DNA of 13,559 bases from Lentisphaerota bacterium (lineage in GTDB: Bacteria > Verrucomicrobiota > Kiritimatiellia > RFP12 > UBA1067): positions 1 to 13,559 of the forward strand of contig JALHET010000027.1 in the NCBI GenBank assembly GCA_022839525.1, written 5' to 3'. Positions 1 to 7,700 of this stretch are shown here, piece by piece (positions within the stretch are counted from its first letter, which is position 1; each line of letters opens with the position of its first letter). The position numbers and the translations under genes were made by a program. The notes beneath the pieces were generated by a model, which worked only from the letters and a program-made list of their open reading frames with translations, was not told the DNA's origin and searched no databases.

Positions 1-341
1 TCGTCTGCACGTCCGACTGCGAGGACACCTGTTTCTATGCGCGCCTGAGCCTGGTCAAAGACGGCGTGGCGTATCCGCTGCGCGATGACATCACGTCGCT
101 ATGCTACGCGACACCGGACTACACGCCGGGCACGGAGAAGACCGTGGCGTTCTGTTTTTCGGATCACGCTTTCCGGATCAGCCCCGGCGATGTGCTGCGG
201 CTGGATATCTCGTCCTCCTGTTCGCACTTCGTGCCGCACACGAACAACAAAGGACTGCAGTCGGTCCAGAAAACACGCAGGATTGCGAACAATACGGTTG
301 TCTGCGGAAAATCGAGCCTGACGTTGTTCTGCGAACAATGA
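1..341 (+). CDS. C-terminal part of a CocE/NonD-family hydrolase (X-Pro dipeptidyl-peptidase C-terminal domain), 5' truncated
   Basis: The reading frame is open from base 3 at the window edge and ends with TGA at 339-341, giving about 112 visible residues. The visible part resembles the jelly-roll C-terminal domain of CocE/NonD and X-Pro dipeptidyl peptidases. It has a CFYARLSLVKDG segment near its start (the usual pattern is x-x-RLsLVxxDG), then YPLRDDI, then a hydrophobic strand ahead of FRISPGDVLRLDISSS (usual pattern: hxxGHxLRLxIsss), and finally HFVPHTNNKG (usual pattern: F-x-x-NxNTG). In this family the missing N-terminal alpha/beta-hydrolase domain carries the Ser-Asp-His triad and cleaves esters, amides or X-Pro dipeptides. 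Substrate cannot be inferred here. It is probably co-transcribed with the beta-helix gene 58 nt downstream. The GTG at 66 is internal, not a start. The family call is fairly secure; the activity is not. Confidence 0.72.
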   Translation, partial: VCTSDCEDTCFYARLSLVKDGVAYPLRDDITSLCYATPDYTPGTEKTVAFCFSDHAFRISPGDVLRLDISSSCSHFVPHTNNKGLQSVQKTRRIANNTVVCGKSSLTLFCEQ

Positions 342-399
342 CCGGGTGAAAAACAAAACAGAGGGACAAACAGATTACTGTCAGAAGGGAAAACACACC

Positions 400-2493
400 A
401 TGTTAAGAAGACTTGGAATGGGAAACAAAACGGGGATCGCGTGTCTTTTCGGGATTTGGGCTGTGGCAGCCGGTGTTCAGGCAGGCCAAGTGGTGGTCGC
501 CCCGGACGGGATGACGCCAAAGGCCGCGCTGGAGCACATCCGCGCAGCTAAGGCGCAGGGAAACAAAGAGGCGTGGACGGTGATCGTAAAGCCCGGCATC
601 TACGCGCTTACGGAGACGCTCATATTCACGCCGGCCGATTCCGGCACGCCGCAGGCACCGGTCACATGGGTGGGCGAGGGTGCGGGCGCGACGATTTCCG
701 GCGGAGGTGTGATCCAGAACTGGAAAAATGAAGCGGACGGCACATGGTCCGCGCCGATCCCGAAGGTGCCCGACGGGAAGCCCGCTTATTTCGAGCAGTT
801 ATGGGTTAACGGACGTCGTGCCGACCGTGCGCGTCTTCCGAATGGCGGTCAGGGAACGGCGAGTTATTTCAAGCTCGTGAAGCCAAGCATCTCCGCAGTG
901 ACGAACGCGGCCGGAAAGGTCGCCTACATCGAGCGCGCCACGTTGACGAACAGCCTCGCCGCGGCACTCGGGAATATCCCCGCCGACGAGTATCCGTACG
1001 TGCAGATGTGCGTGGTGCATAAGTGGAGCACGGCGCGCCGCATCCTGCGCAACTTCGATCCTGCCACGCAGACGGTCGAGACCGAGTCCCCGCAGGAATG
1101 GAGGGGGTGGGTGAAATGGAACGAGCGCGAGACGCTGGTCTCTTTCGAGAACGTGCGGAGCGCGTTTGACGCCCCGGGCGAATGGTTCTATGACGTGAAG
1201 GCGGGACGTGTGCGCTATCGGCCGCTGGCCGGCGAGGCCATCGCGACGGTCGTCGTGATTGCGCCGAGTGCCAAGCTGAGCCAGTTGATCGCGTTCCAGG
1301 GCAATCCGGACAAGGGCGAATTCGTGCATGACATCGCGTTCCGCAACTTGTCGTTCGCGTACAGCGACGCCCCGCCGACAGTGGGGTACGCCGTGAACGG
1401 GCCGACGGAAAGCTGGCAGCATCAGGCGGCCAGCGGGTCGGACGGTCTCGTGACCGCCGAGGGCGCACACCGCGTCACATTTGACACATGCACGATCACG
1501 CACACGGGCAACTACGCGTTCCGGTTAAACGACGGGTGCGTGTCCAACCGGATCACGAACTGCATGATCGAGGATCTGGGCGCGGGCGGCATCTGGATGG
1601 GTGCCTCCGGCGGCCACGTCGCCAAGGGCGAAACCCTCAAACGCCGGGTGATCAAGACGCTTGCGCCGCGCTCGACCGCGTTCAATGTGATCGACAACTG
1701 TGTGATCCGTAAGGGTGGCCTGTTCAATCCCGAAGGCACGGGTGTGGCGCTCACGCATGTGTCGGACTCAAAGGTGACGCATTGCGAGATCTACGATTTC
1801 TATTACACGGGCGTCTCGGTCGGTTGGACGTGGGGTTTTCAAGGCAGTGTGGCGCAGCGCAACGAAGTCGCGTTCAACAAGATTTACGACCTCGGCAAGG
1901 GTATCATGAGCGATATGGGCGGCGTGTACACGCTCGGCACAAGCTTCGGCACGACGGTGCACGACAACGTGATCCATGACGTGTGGGCCTACTCCTACGG
2001 CGGGTGGGCGCTGTACACAGACGAGGGTTCCGAGGGCATTGTGATGGAGCGCAACCTGTGCTGGAACACGACGGATGGCGGGTTCCACCAGCATTACGGC
2101 GCGGGCTGCATCATCCGCAACAACGTGTTCGCGTGGAACCGGAAGCTCGGCGCGGTGCGCACGTCGCGTCAGGTGGTGCAGGACATCCCCTGCACGCTGC
2201 ACTTCGTGAACAACCTGGTCGTGGTGCGCGAAGGGCCGCTCGTCGGGCGCGGCCCGCGCGGCGTGGGCGGCATTTGGGCCGGCAACCTGTGGTACGATTA
2301 TTCGGGCAAGCCGGAACTCGACGGTCTCGCGTGGGAAGCGTGGCAGGCGTGCGGCAAAGAGGTCGGCGGCACATACGCTGATCCGCTCTTCGAAAACGCC
2401 AATGCGTGCGACTTCCGCCTCAAGCCCGAATCCCCCGCATTCGCGCTCGGGTTCAAAGCGTGGGATTACACGCGGGCAGGTCTCCGCAAGTGA
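400..2493 (+). CDS. Secreted right-handed parallel beta-helix protein, GH141-like
   Basis: The chosen ATG at 400 follows an AGAAGGGA ribosome binding site (383-390) and gives 697 residues. An in-frame GTG at 346 would add 18 polar residues ahead of the signal peptide and has no comparable site. Residues 1-28 look like a Sec signal peptide: basic MLRR start, hydrophobic core around 13-26, likely cleavage after VQA. The mature protein starts with a pectate-lyase-like motif (VVVAPDG) and a TWVGEGAGATISGGGV turn. QLWVNGRRADRARLPN follows, typical of GH141 and related beta-helix proteins. Later residues carry repeated asparagine-ladder strands such as TNCMIEDLGAGGIWMG, HDNVIHD and MERNLCW. GH141 includes alpha-L-fucosidase and xylanase activities on complex glycans, so a role in extracellular polysaccharide breakdown is a reasonable inference. 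Catalytic residues were not assigned. It could instead be a non-catalytic or lyase-type beta-helix protein. The upstream neighbour is a CocE-type hydrolase on the same strand. Confidence 0.8.
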   Translation: MLRRLGMGNKTGIACLFGIWAVAAGVQAGQVVVAPDGMTPKAALEHIRAAKAQGNKEAWTVIVKPGIYALTETLIFTPADSGTPQAPVTWVGEGAGATISGGGVIQNWKNEADGTWSAPIPKVPDGKPAYFEQLWVNGRRADRARLPNGGQGTASYFKLVKPSISAVTNAAGKVAYIERATLTNSLAAALGNIPADEYPYVQMCVVHKWSTARRILRNFDPATQTVETESPQEWRGWVKWNERETLVSFENVRSAFDAPGEWFYDVKAGRVRYRPLAGEAIATVVVIAPSAKLSQLIAFQGNPDKGEFVHDIAFRNLSFAYSDAPPTVGYAVNGPTESWQHQAASGSDGLVTAEGAHRVTFDTCTITHTGNYAFRLNDGCVSNRITNCMIEDLGAGGIWMGASGGHVAKGETLKRRVIKTLAPRSTAFNVIDNCVIRKGGLFNPEGTGVALTHVSDSKVTHCEIYDFYYTGVSVGWTWGFQGSVAQRNEVAFNKIYDLGKGIMSDMGGVYTLGTSFGTTVHDNVIHDVWAYSYGGWALYTDEGSEGIVMERNLCWNTTDGGFHQHYGAGCIIRNNVFAWNRKLGAVRTSRQVVQDIPCTLHFVNNLVVVREGPLVGRGPRGVGGIWAGNLWYDYSGKPELDGLAWEAWQACGKEVGGTYADPLFENANACDFRLKPESPAFALGFKAWDYTRAGLRK

Positions 2494-2678
2494 GCGTGAA
2501 CAGGCCGGATTGTGAAATCGCCGTATGCGGCTTATCCGGACGCCCCCCTGTGGAGTTCCGGGGACACGGCTTGGGGTAGTTCGGTATCCGCCAGTCAGGT
2601 TTTCCCGCAACGCATTTGAATAGGCTTCGCCGTTCACCACGAAAAAAGTGAGGGGTAAATCAGGAAGAGAGGTTCACG

Positions 2679-2846
2679 ATGTCTAAATGTTCACTAACGG
2701 CTTTCGTCGAACGCGGCAGTCGCGTGGCCATGCAGATGCAACCCCCGAACGGCGGAACCATTAAGGCTCCACCGTATAAGGACAGTCAGCATGGGGATAA
2801 GGGAGGCCATTCAATCCGGCCAAAACATTTTCGAACCGCTTTTTGA
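2679..2846 (+). pseudogene. Possible 5' remnant of a disrupted gene (55 codons)
   Basis: ATG at 2679 is preceded by AGAGAGG (2666-2672) at a 6-nt spacing, a convincing ribosome binding site. The frame begins MSKCSLTAFVERGSRVAM and stops with TGA at 2844-2846. About the first 27 codons lie in GC-rich host-like sequence. The rest runs antisense through the 3' end of the AT-rich TOPRIM gene and reads as polar, low-information sequence. One explanation is that the start of a host gene was cut off when the ATPase/TOPRIM block was inserted near 2760. Alternatively it is a chance frame. I do not recognise the protein. Confidence 0.2.
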
Positions 2847-3504
2847 ATGCGGTAAAACTCGGCATGTTTACACGGTTCCAATCTATTGTCTCAACGGCAT
2901 CTTTCGTTATGACATTGGCATAGACGTCGCCATTACACGAACAGAACCTTTTTAATAACGATTTACACGAGTTGGGGCTTCCATCGTTTCCCGACATCTC
3001 TTCAAAGCGTTCGCACTGATCATACTCATGATGCACGCCATCCTTCCTCTGATAATAGGCAAGCAGCCAAGCTTCACTTTTCGGCCGCGGCACCATGGCC
3101 ACTCCCCACTTAAACCCTGCGCCATTAAAACCCGAGTACATCGCCTTGACCATTCGAGCCCACTTGTCATGAGGTGACGTGTTGGTTCCGTCACTGTCTT
3201 TGAAACAGACCAATGCCACACCCTCACCTTTGCCCTTGGCATATGCAGCGAGACAGAAACTACTTAGCCATAAAGTTTCTGTATCTTCCTTGCTGACGTC
3301 TCCCCGTGGTCGGACATCGCGCAGGTTGCGTTTTCTTAACCGCTTAACATCGCCCTCAGTCAGCAATTCATAATCTGGAGCATAACCACAATTGATTTCG
3401 CAAAGTCGGTCAAGAATCAGGGTCATAGCACCCTTCTTCAACGTTCCATCAGGATATTTTGTGCCGAGGTCGCTGGAGCCCTCGCCAGAAATAACGAATA
3501 GCAT
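2761..3504 (-). CDS. TOPRIM/DUF4276-like putative nuclease effector paired with the upstream ATPase
   Basis: This is a 247-residue protein. The chosen ATG (3504-3502) lies one base after the ATPase stop, with GGAGG (3515-3511) six bases upstream, so translation is probably coupled. A longer frame from 3564 would overlap the ATPase by about 59 nt and lacks such a site. Three acidic motifs fit a TOPRIM-type metal site. The first is a hydrophobic strand then GEG with Glu8 (FVISGEGSSDLG). The second is a strand ending in Asp103-x-Asp105 (ALVCFKDSDG). The third is a PRPKSEAWLLA segment with Glu144 and Trp146, like the E-x-WLLA motif of DUF4276 proteins. TOPRIM proteins of this kind are partners of OLD/AAA-type ATPases in anti-phage systems such as PARIS (AriA/AriB), where the effector is held by the ATPase and released on sensing a phage protein. 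That role here is inferred from motifs and pairing only. Eight cysteines are present without an evident zinc motif. The family assignment is moderate and nuclease activity unproven. Confidence 0.6.
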   Translation of the reverse strand: MLFVISGEGSSDLGTKYPDGTLKKGAMTLILDRLCEINCGYAPDYELLTEGDVKRLRKRNLRDVRPRGDVSKEDTETLWLSSFCLAAYAKGKGEGVALVCFKDSDGTNTSPHDKWARMVKAMYSGFNGAGFKWGVAMVPRPKSEAWLLAYYQRKDGVHHEYDQCERFEEMSGNDGSPNSCKSLLKRFCSCNGDVYANVITKDAVETIDWNRVNMPSFTAFKKRFENVLAGLNGLPYPHADCPYTVEP

Positions 3505-3505
3505 A

Positions 3506-4645
3506 TCAGGCCTCCACCCTGCCCCCGTTTCCATTTTCCTGACAAAGCTTTGCCGCCAAATCAACGAGATCGGTCTGGCTCATGACCTGTCCCGGGCTCA
3601 TGAATTCCAGTCGTTCTGCGATCTGTGGTATTTCAAAGAATTTACGGGCGTGGGTATATCCCTTCTCATCTTGGTAAAGCAGAATAACTCCGCCCTGTGC
3701 TATAGGATCAGATAAATAATTCAAAACAAGGGCGCTGTGCGTGGTTACCATGACTTGCTTGTTATCGAAGTTCTGCAAGAGGTCGACGAGTTTCTGGATA
3801 ATTTCCTGGTTGATTCCGTTCTCTATCTCGTCAAACAACAAAAAACTCTTGTTGGTATAGCGTTGGGAGAGAATGGCCAGAACACGCAGTAATCCGTCAT
3901 TGATATGTCCAGCCTGAACCGCTCGTTGATACTCTTTTACGAGCAGGTTTTTCCATCCAAATTGTCGACGTTTTACATCGACTGATTGTAATCGAGGGTA
4001 GTAGTCCTTAAGTACTTCCAGAAGACGTCCGGATTGCTCTGGAGTTAACCGGCTTAAGAAACCAGGTAGCCCGTCCCCTCCAATCCCAATCTCATCGGTC
4101 TCCTGAGAAGGACGCCGAAGACTCGCGGGATTAAGGAGTTCAAATGATTTCAAGCTTGCGAGTTCATTCTTAACGGCATCTATCAGCGGGTTCTCGATTT
4201 TAAGGTGAGGCAAAATAGACCCCGAGTAGGTTAGCAAACTGAAATCCGTTTTTTTAATACCCTCTCCGTGCCCCATACATAAACAGCCTTTTGCGTCTAT
4301 ATAGAGCAAATCTATTGCCGCATTAAGATCACTAATCCGTTCATCATCGACACGTTTTTTTTCTAAACTGTATGAACCAGACCAGCGTAGCGTCCTTTCA
4401 CCGATCATGAAATCTACTGTCAGAGGAATCACTTTCGAACGACTCCCTGCAGTAACTAATTCAGCCATATTCCACCCGCGCATGACTGTCGTTCCTTGAG
4501 CCAGATGTCCAAGAAAATCAAAAAGTTGTAGAACCGTCGTTTTTCCGGAACCGTTTAGACCGATCAAGCACGAAAAAGCGGGAATATCCTGGAGTTTAAA
4601 GTCATACAGCGACTTAAAGTTGCGAACAGAAATTCCAGTGATCAT
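3506..4645 (-). CDS. OLD/AAA_21-type SMC-like ATPase, partner of the TOPRIM-like protein
   Basis: This 379-residue protein has ABC/SMC-type ATPase features in order. The N-terminal MITGISVRNFKSLYDF is typical of OLD, RecF and AAA_15/AAA_21 proteins. Walker A is GLNGSGKTT (residues 29-37), with Lys35 and Thr36. A signature-like NDGLLRVLAIL lies near 249-259, Walker B is SFLLFDEIENG (267-277; Asp272, Glu273), and a switch histidine sits in VTTHS (His303). Residues about 60-240 form the variable insertion between the two lobes. There is no TOPRIM domain on the same chain, unlike class 1 and 2 OLD proteins; that function appears to be supplied by the adjacent gene, as in split PARIS-type systems. 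Start ATG 4645-4643 has GGAGG about six bases upstream. The 87-nt gap to the restriction gene stop is AT-rich and may hold its own promoter, but no good sigma70 match was found. Base composition is distinctly lower in GC than the flanks (for example 27 of 60 bases in 3841-3900), suggesting horizontal acquisition. It is predicted cytoplasmic. Confidence 0.85.
   Translation of the reverse strand: MITGISVRNFKSLYDFKLQDIPAFSCLIGLNGSGKTTVLQLFDFLGHLAQGTTVMRGWNMAELVTAGSRSKVIPLTVDFMIGERTLRWSGSYSLEKKRVDDERISDLNAAIDLLYIDAKGCLCMGHGEGIKKTDFSLLTYSGSILPHLKIENPLIDAVKNELASLKSFELLNPASLRRPSQETDEIGIGGDGLPGFLSRLTPEQSGRLLEVLKDYYPRLQSVDVKRRQFGWKNLLVKEYQRAVQAGHINDGLLRVLAILSQRYTNKSFLLFDEIENGINQEIIQKLVDLLQNFDNKQVMVTTHSALVLNYLSDPIAQGGVILLYQDEKGYTHARKFFEIPQIAERLEFMSPGQVMSQTDLVDLAAKLCQENGNGGRVEA
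3511..3515 (-). promoter_or_regulatory. Ribosome binding site that fixes the TOPRIM-like start
   Basis: On the minus strand GGAGG lies within the last codons of the ATPase gene, six bases before the ATG at 3504. Together with the TGA-T-ATG junction it argues for translational coupling and for the shorter start. Confidence 0.7.
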
Positions 4646-4732
4646 TTCGGCCCTCCATTGTCGATGTCCACTTGTTAAATAGTTTGTATTATTTCGTCCT
4701 TCAGCGCAACGCTTGACTTTTCTTGCCGCACG

Positions 4733-7700
4733 TTACCCCCTCTGAATCTGCTGACGGTCATTATCCGCTAAGTCATACAGTCCAAACACCAGCTCATTCA
4801 TCTCCCCCTCAGCCGCTGCGATCTCACCCGCGAGAACTTGGCGGTCGGAGACGAGGCGGATGACGGCGGAGGCGAGGGCGGCGTCGGGGGTGGAGCGGAG
4901 TTTGAGGAGCAGGGCGAGAAGGCGTTTGGCGTTGCCACGGAAGGACCGGAGGGCGTGACGCCACTGGGCGGCAATGAAGGGCGCGTCGGGCTTGTCGAAA
5001 AGTTCGACCGCGACGCGGCCGTTGACGCGTAGAGTCAGGCGTCCGGCGGCGTCCTCAACTTCGCAGAAGGGCGGGGTTTCAACCGACAAGGCCGCGTCGA
5101 TGACGTCGAGATGTCCGGCCAGAACAGAGGCGCATTGTTCCTTGGCCCACGCGGTGCGGGCCGCGCGCGTCAGGTTCGCGGGCGCGTCGGCCTTCCACTG
5201 AGCCGGGGTTCGCACGTCGGCCCACAGCCATTCGGGACCGGGCGCGAAAGCTTCGGTCTGCGCCGAGGCGAGCCGCGCGTCGATGGCGTCGGCGAGTCCG
5301 CGGTCGCGGGTGTGCAGTTCCTGCAGGCGCAAGGCCAGCCGCCCCACCTCCCCGCGCTGCGCGGGCGTCGCGTCGGGAATCGGCAGCGGCGCGATGAATT
5401 GCTTGTTGGCGGAACGGAAGTCGTTCTGGAACGGTTTCGATATCCGCCGCCACACGTAGTCGCAGACCGGCGCGTTGAGAATGCCGTAGAGATAGAGTAA
5501 CGTCGAGCGGTCGGTCGCAAGAATGCCGCCCACATCCACATTGTCGAGACAGCACGCGCTCTCTTCGTCCAGCGCGGCGAACAGGTGCGTCACCAAACGC
5601 GGCACCATTAGCTTGGGCAGATGTTGCTTGTCGATATTCTGGTTGCGGCCGAAGCGATACCACGCCGGATCGTCGAACGCGCCGCGTTCACGGTCTCGCA
5701 GGGCTGCCTCATGGCTCTGCAGATAGCGCCATGCGTTCGGGAAGCGGCTGGAAAGTTCGCTCTCGGCCAGCAGACGTCCGTCATCGGTATACGGAAAGAG
5801 AATCCATGTGTTCGTGGCGGGGCGCAGGTAACGCTTGGCCTCGGGGCCGGAAATGAGCGGGCGCATCATTCCGTCTTCGACCGCCACATTGAGCCCGCCG
5901 CGCGTGCGGTAGCGCCCGGGCGCGAGACGTTCGAGCTGGTAAATGTCGTCCGCGCTGGTCTGCACACCGACGATGATCGCGTCGCACACGTCCTCCAGCC
6001 GACGGCAGGATGCATTGAGGCGGGCGATGAGGCGGCGTTCGCCCGTCGGCATGAAATTCCATGCTCCGTCCGTCGGCAGCTCACCGTAGGGCACGGCGTC
6101 GGCGCGGGACCAGTCGAGGCGCGGCAACGGGCCGTCGGGCGCGAAAAGGCAGGCAACGGCGTCGCGGGGCTCGGCGCGGAAGAACTGGAGCGCGGTGTAG
6201 GTGATGGCTTCGCGGAAAACCTGATAGCCCTTGAAGTCGACCCAGCGGTCAAGGCGGCGGGAGGCGCGGAGGGCGCGGCGCAACGATTCGCCGTATTCGT
6301 TGACGAGCCAGACGTTGGGGGCGATGTAGCCCATGCGGCCGCCGGAGCGGAGCAGGGCGAGGCCTTTTTCGATGAAGGGCAGGTAGAGGTCGAAGTTGCC
6401 GGAGCGCGTGGATACGTAGAGCGGCTGGCCGTCGGCGCGGTCGCGGGAAGTGAGGTAGGCGGCAACATCGGGATGGACGCGGCGGAAGTTCTGGAGCTTG
6501 ATGTAGGGGGGGTTGCCGATCACGCAGTCGAAGCCGCCGCACTCGAAGACCTGCGGGAAGGCCTCGCGCCAGTCGAAGACGTTGACGCGCTCGCGCTCTT
6601 CGTCGGGGATAAGCTCAGGCTGCAGGTCGGCGTAGAAGTCGGGGCCGACAAGGCTGTTGCCGCAGCGGATGTTGCGGTCGAGGGTGCAGAGGGGCGTGTT
6701 GGGCGCGGCGGTGTGGAGCCAGAGGGCGAGCTGGGTGATCTCGACGGACTCGGGATTGATGTCCACACCGTAGAGGTTGTGGGAGAGGATGGAGCGGATG
6801 AGCGCGTCCTGATTCCAGAGTTCGCGGACGCCGGTGATGCGCTCCTCCTGATCGACGATCCAGCGGTACTCGGCGATCAGGCGGTCGAGCGCCTGGATGA
6901 GGAAGGCGCCGGATCCGCAGGCGGGGTCGACAACGCGCAGGCCGTCCACGCGCAAACGGTAGGTTTTAAGGAAGGAGAGCCACTCGCCCGCAACGGGAGC
7001 GGTGCGGCGTCCGCGACTGGATCGGAAAGCGCGGTAAGCCGCGACCGCCTCATCGGTCAGAGGCGGAAGGTCGGCGAAGCCGAGTTCGGCGCGGAGATCC
7101 CAGAGGCGACCGCCGACCACTTCCTCGACGATGGCGTGAGTGACCCACTCGGGCGTGTAGTAGACGCCGTCGGTTTTACGCTTGCCGAGCTTGTTGAGCG
7201 AGACGCGTCCGTCGGCCTCGGCCTCCATGATCTCGAGCTCGGTGATAGACTGCTCGAAAATGCGCCCGAGGGTGGTGAGACCAATGGTGCGCTGGAGGGA
7301 GCTGTTGCGCTTGCCGAAATTGTAGCGGGCGGAGAAATAGAGGAGCGTCCGCTTGTCTGAAAGGAGCGAGGCGGGGGCTTGCGTCGCACCTTGGTTGGGG
7401 GCGCAGAACAGGCGGGCCGGGATGCGGAGCGCGTCGAGTTCGGGGTCGTGGGCGAAGAGACCGCCGTTGAACTGTGTGATTGTGTGACCGCCGAAGGCCC
7501 CACCGTCGCGCATGGCGGCGAACAGCTCTTTCAGGCAGGTCCACAGTTCGTCGCTCTCGGGGCTGTAGAAACGGCTACGGGCGTAATCGACCAGCAGATC
7601 GCGCAGAAGCTGCGGCGGGTAGGAGAGTTCGCGCCCCATGTCCTCGCAGAAGAGGACGAAGAGGCAACGGTCGAGCAGGCGCTGGGTGAGGCGTACGAGA

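Noticed and set aside
2540..2575. A GGAGTTCCGGGGACACGG stretch recalling sequence seen near REP-associated or IS200-type transposase elements.
   Set aside because: The resemblance is from memory only. There is no paired repeat, no flanking duplication and no transposase frame in the window, so no mobile element was called.
1768..2640. A 290-codon minus-strand frame overlapping the 3' end of the beta-helix gene.
   Set aside because: It is rich in Arg, His, Ala and Val, characteristic of an antisense shadow, and the + strand frame encodes a coherent beta-helix protein with a signal peptide.
2494..2760. Search for terminators between the convergent beta-helix and TOPRIM-like genes.
   Set aside because: Only short stems (for example CCGGA/TCCGG with a 16-nt loop) without a T-tract in the right place were found, so no terminator was called on either strand.
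4646..4732. Possible promoter for the ATPase/TOPRIM pair in the AT-rich gap.
   Set aside because: Several TA-rich hexamers occur, but none pairs with a -35-like element at proper spacing better than three of six matches in each box.
5621..7360. A 579-codon open frame on the + strand, antisense to the restriction-modification gene.
   Set aside because: It has the same GC-driven shadow character, with no ribosome binding site and repetitive Val/Glu/Ala/Gly composition. The opposite strand carries clear methyltransferase motifs.
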